This document shows, in pieces, positions 7,801 through 16,387 of a stretch of 35,190 nt of DNA (position 1 is its first letter; each line of letters starts with the position of its first letter). The DNA lies in IMG/VR virus record IMGVR_UViG_3300037346_000526, positions 1 through 35,190 of that record, one strand, 5' to 3'. Source of the DNA: a virus. Below the pieces are notes generated by a model. It was not told where the DNA came from and ran no database searches. It saw only the letters and a program-made list of their open reading frames with translations. The translations under genes were made by a program, and so were the position numbers.

Positions 7801-10670
7801 TCCCGCCTAACGAAGAGAACTCAATTACCTTTGCCGCAGCCGATGTGAACACAACAACTAACCGTGTTATCAAGGCACACACCTTTGAGACCGGTGACGT
7901 TGTGAAGTTCTCAACAGGCGGCGGAGTTGCACCAAGCCCATTTGTCAACGAGTACTACTACTTCGTTCACGATATCTCTGATACAGAAATTACACTGCAT
8001 AACTCTGAGGCGGATGCGATTGCAAACACGGGTGCGCTTGACTTTACAACACAGGGAACAGGCACCGCGTTTACCCTAATAAACACAAACCCGACCTCAC
8101 CAATTATTCGTCGTATTACGGCTGTTGGTTCGGATATTCAGATTACAGTAGACCGTCCTTACGCAAGTGCGTATACTGACGTCGGGTACTCTTACCCCAC
8201 GTTTATCTATGTTCGCCCACAAGGTTACGCACTGCACAGGGCGTTTGACGGTGGCGTTGAGATGTCAGTTGGTGCAGGGACATCGCTTGGTCAAATTATT
8301 CGCCAGACTCGTAAGTACTTCCGTTACCAGTCAGGTAAAGGTTTACAGACATCAGCTGGTATCAACTTCAAGCCCTCGATTGACCTCGAGAGCATGGAGA
8401 GATTCTCTGACACGCAGATTACATGTGTGACACGTCGCCCGCACGGTCTGGTCTCCGGGTTGTTCGTTGTTATCAGCTCGGCCGAGGACTCCTTTGGAGT
8501 TAGCAGCCAAGTCTATAACGGTACCTTCCAGGTAACCGTCGTCGACCTGACAACGTTCCGAGTCAATGCAGCGGTCACTGTCCCGTCCGGTGACGAGGCA
8601 AAAGCATACGGGTTCCCGCAGTTCTTTGTTCGTGAATGGAGCAATGGCGCAATCCGCTCTGGAATGTTTGACTTCCAAAACGGTATGTTCTACGAGTATG
8701 ACGGCCAGGAAATCTACGCGGTACGTCGTTCATCAACGCAGCAGATGGCAGGAACAGTTGCCGCTCTTCAAGGCTCAGAGCTCGTGTTTGGTACAGGGAC
8801 AAAGTTCACCGCGCAGATTGATGTTGGAGACTACGTTGTTCTGCGTGGTCAGTCATACCGTGTAACGCAGATTGACTCTGACACACGGTTGAGTGTCCGT
8901 CCTGAGTATAAGGGAGCGTCTGGCACCGAGAAAGAGTTCAACCCAACCGAGGTTGTCACCACCGCGACAGACACATTCCAAATTATTGGTCATGGATTTA
9001 GCAACCTGCTGCCGGTTGAGTACAACTCAATTGACGGTGCACCAATTGGTGGTCTAATCAACGGTAGAACATACTACGTTGACTTGGTTGATAATAATAA
9101 CTTCAAGCTTACAGCGTCTCCTGACTCTGAAAGCAACGTAAACCTGTCAAGCTTTGGAACGACCACGGTTCACTCGTTCGTACCCGCAAAGTCTGGTATT
9201 ATTGTCACTAAGACGGTTGATACAAAGATTCCACAGGCACAATGGTCGATTGACCCTTGCGATGGAACAGGTGTTACAGGATACAACCTCGACCTTTCCC
9301 GTATTCAAATGGTCTATATTGACTACTCATGGTACGGTGCTGGTAAGATTCGCTTCGGATTCAAGACAAGCGATGGACAGGTTCAATACGTACACGAGTT
9401 TGTTCACAACAACAACCTGTATGAATCCTACTTCCGTTCTGGTAACCTTCCCGCAAGGTACGAGGTTGTTACATTTGAGAACCCGACCTACATCCCGTTC
9501 CTGTTCCACTGGGGCACCTCGGTGATGATGGATGGTCGATTCGATGATGATAACGCGTACCTGTTTACCGCGGCATCACAGACATTGAACACCCAAGGCA
9601 CAACCGCGAAGTCCTTCGCGTCAGGTGGTATCAACCTTACGACTGACCTGTTTACGGTTCAGACACACGGTTTCCGCACGGGTAACGTCGTTCAGTTCGA
9701 GTCCATTGCGACAAATGGTCTACGTGGTCTTGATACTCAGAACCCTGCCACGCAGGACATTGGTAACCAGACATACCTCAACCTGACAAACTCCGCGCGG
9801 TACAAGGTATTCGTGAATTCGCCTAACCTGATTCACCTTACCCCTGAGAACGCGACAATCACCCTAGGCGCAACTGTTTCGCGTTCAACTGGTACCGTCA
9901 CGGTTGTAACTGCTGCCAACCACGACATCCCCGCTACCGGAGACAACAACGTCGGTGTGTACGGACTGTATAACTCAAGCGGTGCTGTGATTGCGAATAT
10001 CCCTGAGTTCTACGTTGGGCCCGTCACGGTTACAGACGCGACAACGTTTACGTTCCCTGCAGCAGGCAGCTTCACAGTCGCATCAACCCCGACACCAAGT
10101 GCGGCAATCGCTGAGGTGCTAAACTTTACAACCCAAGGTAACGTGCAGTACACGTACTTCCTGTACCCAGACGGGTCACTGAACAACACCTCAGGGCCGA
10201 ACTACCAGCCATTGATTTCGCTACGTTTGAGCCCATCGGTTAGCTCTGGTTTGACCGGGCGACTTGGTGACCGTGACGTGCTAAACAGAATGCAGCTGCG
10301 TCTAAAGGAAATTGGTATTTCCACGACACAGCTTGTAGACGTGAAGTTGCTCATCAACCCTCGCTTGAACAACCTAAACTTCCAGGGCGTGGATACTCCG
10401 TCTCTTACACAGATTGTAGAGCACACCTCGCAGGACACCGTCTCCGGTGGAATCCAGGTTTACAACTTCAAGGCTTCAGGTGGAACAAGCGGCGGCGAGC
10501 TGACAACCAACGCGGACATCTCAACATTGTTTGAGTTGTCAAACTCTATCCTCGGTGGTGACAGCATCTACCCTGATGGTCCAGATATCATTACGATTGC
10601 GGTTTCACGTTTGACAGGTGATGACACATTGACATCTGCCAAGATAACATGGACAGAAGCTCAGGCTTAG
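4863..10670 (+). CDS. Giant multi-repeat tail protein/adhesin with glycine-rich lectin-like domain
   Basis: At 1935 aa this is the largest gene in the window. After an N-terminal beta region comes a glycine-rich domain (about residues 200-460, with GGGGF, GGAGGYSGGAG and GGGGGSYI). It resembles the Gly-rich regions of ALK-type and phage adhesin proteins. Residues about 500-1000 and 1380-1600 carry roughly ten modules of about 75 residues with the pattern (N/T/S)HGF-x2-G-x3-(K/E/Q)Y ... GL-x4-TYY-x6-D ... (K/R)LAT. The section around residues 1470-1560 (LDLSRIQMVYIDYSWYGAG, then VHEFVHNNN and WGTSVMMDGRF) is like a conserved region I recall from structural proteins of T4-like cyanophages. Likely a baseplate- or fibre-associated adhesin. 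No signal peptide, transmembrane segment or catalytic motif was recognised. Confidence 0.75.
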   Translation: MAINVTGAGSTGAHTFRRTNVNLDEDGIYYKGTAGVAAENIPVSLSDGTGFIYSEGVGQLTNIADDALVFARPDGINYVRFSETSDGDPIDITDQVVGSVSFNSPVVYENKLNIDSSTPSNQAVKYYTAGDVLTGLTNGGTYFIKNISVSAFAGTQALYTFTSHAFTTCGLTGRQGPTQAQMRASYTTAWDEAYLSQGDFQGYQDWTVPVSGVYEITASGASGYDGSGSGGIGRGARLRGRVNLTKGEVITIAVGQVGSAPAAGTTWGGSGGASWIVRKQGNEPLFVAGGGSAESNSSAGRDGVLTENGGFSQTGAPGGTDGNGGSAAGGRSAGGGGFLSRGGDTNNEEGGGSFRDGLEQVDNNRTGGDGGFGGAGSSDGNTAGQSGGAGGYSGGAGARTSTGSRSGGGGGSYITPTASLVATSDGSYNTLSTFNGVAITNLAVYNTGEGAVGVTLISSFTTGNSVHPTALDAANNTNIIAVESGGSSYHAFVPITIDFGTDQIHSSTAHNLTSGEAINYNFTGTPPLGLSNGTIYYVNLVNAYSFRLSTAPAPSFTTINLTTPSSIGSADSLRKVIVNVDQDTITINNHGFLVDQPIQYSAGEGGVAISPLQDNVTYYIAQVVDANRFRLKTSLDAPSFINLTAPGAGTDHSFIFITVNPLEDTLYIPNHGFVSGQAVKYDANGGTVIPGLTDDATYYIIKVDDSLIRLATNKALTNIVNITGAGTGTQSLLITSLDFANDTITLPQHGFLQGELIEYDSRGQTVITGLTTATPYYVIFIDGDNIKLATTPENADDGVAVDLEESPEGIGRHSLQSLSKTPDGIYDIQTTPSATTFTVVARGNVPELLKTFNPRSSIDLTLNSFFLPSHGLLTGTKVVYSQGAAATDIGGLVNNSDYFVVSINRDYLRLATSAENAAAGTTLDIDGHGTGIAHTFTTAQINGAVTGGGSVSVAAGSILVNGSGTSFSKVLKVGDRFRLFPPNEENSITFAAADVNTTTNRVIKAHTFETGDVVKFSTGGGVAPSPFVNEYYYFVHDISDTEITLHNSEADAIANTGALDFTTQGTGTAFTLINTNPTSPIIRRITAVGSDIQITVDRPYASAYTDVGYSYPTFIYVRPQGYALHRAFDGGVEMSVGAGTSLGQIIRQTRKYFRYQSGKGLQTSAGINFKPSIDLESMERFSDTQITCVTRRPHGLVSGLFVVISSAEDSFGVSSQVYNGTFQVTVVDLTTFRVNAAVTVPSGDEAKAYGFPQFFVREWSNGAIRSGMFDFQNGMFYEYDGQEIYAVRRSSTQQMAGTVAALQGSELVFGTGTKFTAQIDVGDYVVLRGQSYRVTQIDSDTRLSVRPEYKGASGTEKEFNPTEVVTTATDTFQIIGHGFSNLLPVEYNSIDGAPIGGLINGRTYYVDLVDNNNFKLTASPDSESNVNLSSFGTTTVHSFVPAKSGIIVTKTVDTKIPQAQWSIDPCDGTGVTGYNLDLSRIQMVYIDYSWYGAGKIRFGFKTSDGQVQYVHEFVHNNNLYESYFRSGNLPARYEVVTFENPTYIPFLFHWGTSVMMDGRFDDDNAYLFTAASQTLNTQGTTAKSFASGGINLTTDLFTVQTHGFRTGNVVQFESIATNGLRGLDTQNPATQDIGNQTYLNLTNSARYKVFVNSPNLIHLTPENATITLGATVSRSTGTVTVVTAANHDIPATGDNNVGVYGLYNSSGAVIANIPEFYVGPVTVTDATTFTFPAAGSFTVASTPTPSAAIAEVLNFTTQGNVQYTYFLYPDGSLNNTSGPNYQPLISLRLSPSVSSGLTGRLGDRDVLNRMQLRLKEIGISTTQLVDVKLLINPRLNNLNFQGVDTPSLTQIVEHTSQDTVSGGIQVYNFKASGGTSGGELTTNADISTLFELSNSILGGDSIYPDGPDIITIAVSRLTGDDTLTSAKITWTEAQA

Positions 10671-10679
10671 GAGACCAAG

Positions 10680-11747
10680 GTGCCGATTACACGAGTAGGG
10701 GTTTCTAACCCAGCTGCAATTACTGACACGTCACTAGCCATCTTCTCTACGGCACATCTTGTCTCAGTCATTGTGGCCAATAGAGCAGCAACGGCAACAC
10801 CATTGACAAAGGTAACTATCTGGGTAGTTCCATCTGGCGCGATTCAGGAAAGCCAATACGCCTATATCGCAAATAATATAGAGGTCCCTCTTGGAAGCTC
10901 CTTTGAGACTTTTAGGTTTGCTGTAAATGCTGGTGACAGTCTTTTTGTAAGAAGCTCCGTGAGCACGACCTCGTTTTCGTGTAACGCTATTCAGCAGGAA
11001 GATTCTGCGCTTGGCGAGAATATCGCGCAGACTTTCACTAACAAGGTAATCCGTGGCACGGACAACACGTTGTATCTTGATAGAGGTACGACAGCTGCTC
11101 GTCGAACTGGTGTTATTTCTGGCTATACACGATTCAACACCGAGTTTGACCGTCTTGAGTTCCTAACATCTACTGGAGATTGGGAATTTGTAGGTGCTGG
11201 TGATGGTGAGGCTGGTCCGACAGGACCGACAGGACCGACAGGACCAACTGGCCCGAGCGATGGACCTACAGGTCCGACAGGACCCACTGGTGCTGAAGGA
11301 CCTACTGGCCCAATTGGTGAAACTGGCGCAGCTGGTGAGGCTGGTCCGACAGGACCACAAGGTTCCTCGATAGGCACGATTGCGACCTTAGATGTGTCAA
11401 ACAATGGAGCAAGCGCTTATCAATTCAATAGCCATTACTCTGGTGATAACCCAACGGTATACGCCTTTGGCGGAGCAACCCTTGCCTTTGACCTTACTAA
11501 TGTTTCAGTATCGCACCCTTTCCAAATTCAAGAAGACAGCGGCGCCGGATTTGCTAATATCACAACAGGCATTATTCATGTTGCTGATAACGGCACCGTT
11601 ACCACTGGTGCTGGTGCCCAAGGGCAAACAAGCGGAATAGTATACTGGCAAGTGCCAAGCACCAATACGTCAACATGGAGATACATCTGCTCCGTGCACG
11701 CGGCAATGGTGGGTACCTTGACTATCAAACTGATGAGCGCACTGTAG
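10680..11747 (+). CDS. Collagen-like fibre with C-terminal cupredoxin-like domain
   Basis: This is a 355-aa protein from GTG 10680; AGGAG overlapping the previous stop acts as ribosome site. Residues 1-110 form a beta domain homologous to the start of the next gene (both begin MP-(I/V)-x-R-(V/L)-G and share SFETFRF). Residues about 178-230 are GPT collagen triplets. Residues about 235-355 resemble a plastocyanin/cupredoxin fold: an SHPFQI strand with His279, then Y-I-C337-S-V-H340-A-A-M343-V-G, matching the Cys-x2-His-x3-Met copper-ligand loop. Cupredoxin-like domains occur in virion proteins of aquatic phages as far as I recall. Whether copper binds is unknown. There is no signal peptide, which suits a virion protein rather than an exported electron carrier. 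Confidence 0.7.
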   Translation: MPITRVGVSNPAAITDTSLAIFSTAHLVSVIVANRAATATPLTKVTIWVVPSGAIQESQYAYIANNIEVPLGSSFETFRFAVNAGDSLFVRSSVSTTSFSCNAIQQEDSALGENIAQTFTNKVIRGTDNTLYLDRGTTAARRTGVISGYTRFNTEFDRLEFLTSTGDWEFVGAGDGEAGPTGPTGPTGPTGPSDGPTGPTGPTGAEGPTGPIGETGAAGEAGPTGPQGSSIGTIATLDVSNNGASAYQFNSHYSGDNPTVYAFGGATLAFDLTNVSVSHPFQIQEDSGAGFANITTGIIHVADNGTVTTGAGAQGQTSGIVYWQVPSTNTSTWRYICSVHAAMVGTLTIKLMSAL

Positions 11748-11757
11748 GAGTGAGAAC

Positions 11758-13023
11758 ATGCCAGTAAAAAGACTAGGTGCTGTATCACCTTTAGCTGATA
11801 CCTTGACAACATTAGCCACATCAGATGTTGCAGCCGTCGCGTCAGTTATTGCCGTAAACAGGGGTATCGTCGATGTAAACGTCACAATTTATGTGGAGCC
11901 AGTAGGCACGCCTGGAGCTCCTGATACATACGCGTATATCGTTCAGGACCTTCTTATGACAGCAGGCCAGTCATTCGAGACCTTTAGATTTTCAGTAGAA
12001 GTTGGCGATAAGATATTTGTCCAGGCAAACACTGCCTTGGCCGCCTTCTCTGCAACGGCACTTTACGAAAATGAAGGACGAACTAACGTCTCATACCAGT
12101 CCGTTGAGCCAGGTTTTCCTCAGCTCGGCGATATCTGGGTAGATAGTGACGATGAAGTTGTACGAGTGTTTACTGGTTCTGCTTTTGCGTCTATAGCGAC
12201 AACAGCTCCCGTTGGTCCAACTGGCCCGACTGGACCGCAAGGAATTACCGGACCAACAGGCGCAACCGGTGCTGAAGGAAGCGGAGTGTCTGTGTTAGGC
12301 AGCTATGCTGACCTTAGCGCACTTCAAACTGCTGTTCCAATAGGTACAATTGGCGACGCGTACATTATCGTCAACGACCTGTATATATGGGATGAGATAA
12401 ACTCAGAGTGGTTAGATGCAGGACCCTTCATTGGTCCAACAGGTCCAACCGGCCCAACGGGTCCAACGGGCGCTGATTCTTTTGTCACTGGTCCAACTGG
12501 CCCAACAGGTGAAACAGGCCCAGAAGGTGGACCAACTGGCCCAACGGGTCCAACTGGTCCGACTGGACCGCTTGGAACCACAGGTCCGACAGGTTCACAA
12601 GGGGCAGCATCAATTATTCCTGGTCCAACAGGACCAACGGGAGCTATAGGTGCAACGGGTCCATCTGTAACTGGTCCAACAGGACCAACAGGGTCACAAG
12701 GCACCTGGAGCACCGCACAGGTAATTGCTGTAGAGTCTACAAGCGCTACACTAGCCTCGGCTGATGCTGGTTACTTGATTAGGTGTACAAGCGCGAGTTC
12801 AATGCAGCTTACAATTCCAACGGATGCCACTGACGAGTTTGTGATTGGTCAAAGAATCGACGTCGTGCAATACGGTGCGGGCCAGGTGACAATAGCTGGA
12901 GACATAGGTGTTACACTAAACTCTACACCAACAAATAGGCTACGTGCACAATACTCAACGGCATCTGTGATAAAGATTGCAGCCAATGAGTGGCTGCTTG
13001 TCGGAGACTTGGCGCTGGTATAA
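11758..13023 (+). CDS. Collagen-like tail fibre protein, paralogue of both neighbours
   Basis: The 421-aa protein is mosaic. Residues 1-110 match the N-terminal domain of the upstream gene, probably a virion-attachment module. [12 protein letters not shown]...FTG segment follows, then short GPT triplets, a domain of about 45 residues ([15 protein letters not shown]...LYIWD) common in tail proteins, and a long GPT/GET collagen stretch (about residues 225-318). The C-terminal domain of about 100 residues resembles that of the partial gene at the left edge. It therefore shares its head with one fibre and its tip with another, a sign of domain shuffling by recombination. TAGGAG precedes the ATG. 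Confidence 0.75.
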   Translation: MPVKRLGAVSPLADTLTTLATSDVAAVASVIAVNRGIVDVNVTIYVEPVGTPGAPDTYAYIVQDLLMTAGQSFETFRFSVEVGDKIFVQANTALAAFSATALYENEGRTNVSYQSVEPGFPQLGDIWVDSDDEVVRVFTGSAFASIATTAPVGPTGPTGPQGITGPTGATGAEGSGVSVLGSYADLSALQTAVPIGTIGDAYIIVNDLYIWDEINSEWLDAGPFIGPTGPTGPTGPTGADSFVTGPTGPTGETGPEGGPTGPTGPTGPTGPLGTTGPTGSQGAASIIPGPTGPTGAIGATGPSVTGPTGPTGSQGTWSTAQVIAVESTSATLASADAGYLIRCTSASSMQLTIPTDATDEFVIGQRIDVVQYGAGQVTIAGDIGVTLNSTPTNRLRAQYSTASVIKIAANEWLLVGDLALV

Positions 13024-13024
13024 C

Positions 13025-13645
13025 ATGCCATTATCAGCTGGAATTGTTGGTGGTCCCGGTAAACTAAAGGACCCAAGCCAACCTTGGCTACTTGGGTACA
13101 GAACAAACCTAGTAGCTAACCCAACCTTTGAGGTTGATACCGCTAGTTGGACTGGCGGTGCTGGCGGGGTCATCTCACGAACAACGTCAGAGGCATTTAT
13201 TGGTAGCGCGAGTCTTCAAGTAGATAACTCGTCTGCATCATTTACGGAATCCGCGTTGTTCCCTCTTGTTCTTGGTGAAGGCGACTATATAGCTAGCGCC
13301 TACGTCAAGCTAGCAGCTGGCAATGCACCGGCAAACTATTTCCTGCGCTACCTACAGTACGAGGACCTTGGCCAGACATCAGTTAGCTCTGGAAACTTTG
13401 GAACTCAGGCTCTTTCTGTGTCAGGTGACTGGGTGCGTCTTTCTGGTACATTTACAAAGACCGGTATTGCCAACTACGCAGTTATCCGTGTAGTCACCAA
13501 CTCTACAACCAACACTGACGTTTTTTACGTGGATGCCGTCATGGTCGAAAAAGGCACCACCTTAGGCTCCTATTATGACGGCAGTTCTAATGGATTTTGG
13601 TCGGGAACTTCGCATAACAGTATTAGTGGTGCCACACCGTACTAG
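13025..13645 (+). CDS. Putative carbohydrate-binding (jelly-roll) tail protein
   Basis: I start this 206-aa protein at ATG 13025, 1 nt after the preceding stop. An in-frame start at 12977 would overlap the upstream gene by 47 nt. The sequence has the layout of CBM4/9-type beta-sandwich modules: N-(L/P)-x-N-P-x-FE at residues about 35-45 (TNLVANPTFEVDTASW), GSASLQVDNSS, a G-D-W-V-R-L-S-G-T-F strand, and a final VDAVMVEKG strand followed by YYDGSSNGFW. That arrangement (N-P-(T/N)-F-E start, D-x-V-x-(V/L)-E-x-G end) is frequent in phage tail and minor structural proteins that bind glycans. Translation is probably coupled to the upstream fibre gene. Confidence 0.65.
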   Translation: MPLSAGIVGGPGKLKDPSQPWLLGYRTNLVANPTFEVDTASWTGGAGGVISRTTSEAFIGSASLQVDNSSASFTESALFPLVLGEGDYIASAYVKLAAGNAPANYFLRYLQYEDLGQTSVSSGNFGTQALSVSGDWVRLSGTFTKTGIANYAVIRVVTNSTTNTDVFYVDAVMVEKGTTLGSYYDGSSNGFWSGTSHNSISGATPY

Positions 13646-13666
13646 AGCAACACTTTGATGTATAAT

Positions 13667-13687
13667 TAGAGACGAATACGATATAGG
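13667..13687 (+). promoter_or_regulatory. Possible promoter/regulatory element upstream of GT2-halogenase pair
   Basis: TAGAGA (13667-13672) and ATATAGG (13681-13687) repeat the two blocks seen at 1521-1540. A TATAAT hexamer lies just upstream at 13661-13666, but no good -35 was seen. The element sits in the 51-nt gap before the glycosyltransferase and could start a transcript for the glycosyltransferase and halogenase. Confidence 0.35.
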
Positions 13688-13696
13688 GAGAGACAC

Positions 13697-14761
13697 ATGA
13701 GGGTAGCAATATACACAATCGCACTCAATGAGGAACAATTTGTCGAGGCTTGGTATGAATCAGCCAAGGAGGCAGACTACCTTCTTATCGCGGACACTGG
13801 CTCAACTGACAACACCGTCAAGTGGGCAAAGAAGCGTGGAATCAACGTCATCACTGTGAACATCAAGCCGTGGCGATTTGACATGGCACGCAACGCATCG
13901 CTAGCTGCAATCCCGGCCGACATTGACTACTGCATCGCGTTAGACATGGACGAGGTAATCCTCCCAGGCTGGCGTAAAGGGCTCGAGGACGCCCATAGAG
14001 AGGTTTGGACACGACCTCGATACGAATACACCTGGTCATGGAAAGAGGATGGTACCCCAGGTCTAATTTATGGCGGGGACAAGATTCACAAACGTTTTGG
14101 TTACCGATGGAAGCACCCGGTTCATGAGGTGCTAACAACATACGGTGACAATGCTGAAACTCAGGGTTGGACTGACATCAAGATTCACCACCACCCGGAT
14201 AGCAGCAAGCCACGTTCACAGTACCTCCCACTGCTCAAGTTCGCGGTAGAGGAAGACCTTAGCGATGACCGCAACGCGTTCTATTACGCGCGTGAACTTT
14301 ACTTCTATAGCAAAAACGCTGAGGCTGCAATTGAGTTCAAGCGCCACCTTAGTCTTCCACGTGCTGTCTGGCCACCGGAGCGTGCGGCGTCAATGCGGTA
14401 CCTTGCGAAGATTGAGACTGATAAGACAGAGTACTGGTCACTGCGCGCAGTTGAGGAGTCGCCCGGACGTCGTGAGCCGTTTGTTGACCTTTCACTTTTC
14501 TATTACAGAAACAAGGACTGGGACAAGTGCTATGCCGCAGCTAGCTCAGCTCTTGCAATAAAGGAGAAGCCGCTAGAGTATCTCTGTGAGGAAGAGGCTT
14601 GGGGTCACACCCCACACGACATGCTGGCTATTTCAGCTTATCATCTAGGTTGCAACGCCGAGGCAGTAGAGCAAGGAAAAATTGCAATTAGCATAGCTCC
14701 TGTAGAAGAGAAACAGCGCTTAGAGACTAATCTTACTTTCTATAAGGCAGCTCTAAAGTGA
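13697..14761 (+). CDS. Family 2 glycosyltransferase with C-terminal helical (TPR-like) region
   Basis: This is a 354-aa cytoplasmic enzyme without membrane segments. The GT-A nucleotide-sugar fold is shown by the N-terminal strand MRVAIYTIALNEE, DTGSTDNT (33-40), the FDMARNASLA element typical of SPBc2-like and TPR-linked GT2 proteins, and the metal-binding ALDMDE (81-86). The C-terminal half (about 190-354) is helical with TPR-like periodicity. GGGAGAG before the ATG is a good ribosome site. Its stop overlaps the halogenase start by 4 nt (GTGA), so the two are co-translated. It may modify virion proteins, for instance Thr in the GPT repeats of the upstream fibres, or a host surface glycan. 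The donor and acceptor are unknown. Confidence 0.8.
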   Translation: MRVAIYTIALNEEQFVEAWYESAKEADYLLIADTGSTDNTVKWAKKRGINVITVNIKPWRFDMARNASLAAIPADIDYCIALDMDEVILPGWRKGLEDAHREVWTRPRYEYTWSWKEDGTPGLIYGGDKIHKRFGYRWKHPVHEVLTTYGDNAETQGWTDIKIHHHPDSSKPRSQYLPLLKFAVEEDLSDDRNAFYYARELYFYSKNAEAAIEFKRHLSLPRAVWPPERAASMRYLAKIETDKTEYWSLRAVEESPGRREPFVDLSLFYYRNKDWDKCYAAASSALAIKEKPLEYLCEEEAWGHTPHDMLAISAYHLGCNAEAVEQGKIAISIAPVEEKQRLETNLTFYKAALK

Positions 14762-16185
14762 ACATAGTTGTTTGCGGTGGTGGAACAGCTGGCTGGCTTG
14801 CTGCTTACATAATTTCAAAAGTGCAGCCTGGACTACACAAGATAACAGTTATCGAGTCTTCTGTAATCGGGATAATTGGGGCAGGCGAAGGTTCTACAGG
14901 AATACTTTACGACTTGCTTGCAGGAAGCTACTTCGATACTGGAATAGACTTGAATGACTTTACGATTAGAACTGACGCGACTAGAAAGATGGGAATCCGC
15001 CACGCTAATTGGACAGGAGATAGCACGAGCTACTTTGCGCCTCTTGATGGAAGCCCCACGTCTAAAAATTCTCCAGACTCTCTTTTCCATCACGTCATGG
15101 CAACGTACGGAAAAGAAAAGATGCATCTAGCATCTCCAATAGGACAGGCTTTTGATGAACATGCAATGCTAGAGTATGGTGGTGCCTTTCACTTTGATGG
15201 TCATAAAGTCGGTGTGTTTTTTAGAGAGCAGTGCGAGAAAGATGGAACTAGATGTATTGATGCCAAGATAGAGGAAGTTTTGCTAAACGAGCAAGGAGAA
15301 ATTGCATCAGTTCTTTTAGACTCAAAAGAGACAATTACTGGAGACTTTTTTATAGATTGCACCGGATTTGCCAAAGTTCTTATGAGCAAGTTAGACGTAG
15401 GTTGGAAGTCGTATGAAAAGTATCTTCCGGTAAATAGGGCAATGCCGTTCATTATGGACTACGATGAGAAAAGAGAGCTCGAGCCTGTCACCACCGCAAC
15501 AGCACTGAGCACCGGTTGGGTTTGGGACATACCACTGGCAACAAGAATTGGCGCAGGTTACGTGTACAATAGCAGTCTAATAAGCGACGATGATGCAAAG
15601 AAAGAAGTAGAGGGCTTTGTTGGTAGAGAGATAGAACCAATAAAGATTATCAACTTTACTTCTGGTAGAAGCGAAGAATTGTGGGTAAAGAACTGTCTTG
15701 CCCTTGGTCTTTCCGCTGCGTTTAGTGAGCCTCTTGAGGCAACGTCTATTCACTCTACAATAATGCAGTTACTTATATTTACTGGAGACTTTTTATCGCC
15801 ATCCTTTGAAAATACCAACACAGAAAACAATAGAGTACTTTATAATAGAAAGCTTACGGGTATGTACGATGATTTCTGTGACTTTCTAAATGTCCACTAC
15901 AAAGGCGGAAGAACAGACAGCGAGTTTTGGAAGTACATGGGCTCTGAAGAAAGCTCTACTGAATTTGTTATAGAGACGCTTGAAAAGTGTAAAACAAGAC
16001 CCCCAAGTCTTCTCCACTACTCTGACCTCATAGGCGCTTTTTCTCAAGGATGGTCTTGGGTTCTTGCAGGACTCAACATAATAGACAGAGACATGTCTAA
16101 GAAAGAACTAGAGATGTTTTCGCTAACCAATAAAGCGTCTAGTTATTATTCTGAGTTCAAGTCTCAGCTTACTCGGAGATATTGA
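14758..16185 (+). CDS. Flavin-dependent (tryptophan-type) halogenase
   Basis: This 475-aa protein matches FADH2-dependent halogenases (PrnA/RebH family). The FAD-binding GGGTAGW is at 7-13 and GAGEGSTG at 41-48, the latter matching GVGEATVP in PrnA. K77 (in TRKMGIRHANW) aligns with the catalytic lysine that forms the haloamine or guides HOX. The diagnostic W-x-W-x-I-P motif is W254-V-W256-D-I-P259, and EPLEATSIH (324-332) covers the second flavin/halide segment. All key residues appear intact. Halogenases in marine phages are known, e.g. the cyanophage enzyme VirX1, reported to iodinate diverse substrates. Substrate and halide here are unknown. No flavin reductase is visible in the window, so a host reductase would be needed. 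The GTG start overlaps the glycosyltransferase stop; the 3' end overlaps the convergent gene by 17 nt. Confidence 0.88.
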   Translation: MNIVVCGGGTAGWLAAYIISKVQPGLHKITVIESSVIGIIGAGEGSTGILYDLLAGSYFDTGIDLNDFTIRTDATRKMGIRHANWTGDSTSYFAPLDGSPTSKNSPDSLFHHVMATYGKEKMHLASPIGQAFDEHAMLEYGGAFHFDGHKVGVFFREQCEKDGTRCIDAKIEEVLLNEQGEIASVLLDSKETITGDFFIDCTGFAKVLMSKLDVGWKSYEKYLPVNRAMPFIMDYDEKRELEPVTTATALSTGWVWDIPLATRIGAGYVYNSSLISDDDAKKEVEGFVGREIEPIKIINFTSGRSEELWVKNCLALGLSAAFSEPLEATSIHSTIMQLLIFTGDFLSPSFENTNTENNRVLYNRKLTGMYDDFCDFLNVHYKGGRTDSEFWKYMGSEESSTEFVIETLEKCKTRPPSLLHYSDLIGAFSQGWSWVLAGLNIIDRDMSKKELEMFSLTNKASSYYSEFKSQLTRRY

Positions 16186-16387
16186 TTACAAAAGTAGCGT
16201 CTGCCCAATAGGCGTGAGTCTCTGCTGACGCTTTTTCAACGTGCACCTTTAGTTCAAGCTTCTTATACACTTCTTCAAATTCTTCAGCAGTTATTTCTAA
16301 AAACTGTTGAATCTGTATCTTTATATCTTCCATAATTTCTTTGTAGGTACTTCCCTTACTGGCTACCCTACATTCTATATTTTTCAT
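16169..16387 (-). CDS. Small alpha/beta protein, paralogue of the 21090-21281 product
   Basis: This is a 72-aa protein with a predicted beta-alpha-beta-beta layout: an N-terminal strand, a long acidic helix region (YKEIMEDIKIQIQQFLEI), then strands LELKVHVEKA and ADATFVINIS. The 63-aa product at 21090-21281 has the same layout (HKDIVKKTEELI, then VDAEIHAE and EAKVYVRL). GGAGAA precedes the ATG. It overlaps the 3' end of the halogenase on the other strand. Function unknown; small size and paralogy suggest a host-takeover or regulatory accessory protein. Confidence 0.6.
   Translation of the reverse strand: MKNIECRVASKGSTYKEIMEDIKIQIQQFLEITAEEFEEVYKKLELKVHVEKASAETHAYWADATFVINISE

Noticed and set aside
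12977-13645. Longer start at 12977 for the carbohydrate-binding-like gene
   Set aside because: It would overlap the upstream fibre gene by 47 nt; ATG 13025 lies right after the stop and fits coupled translation.
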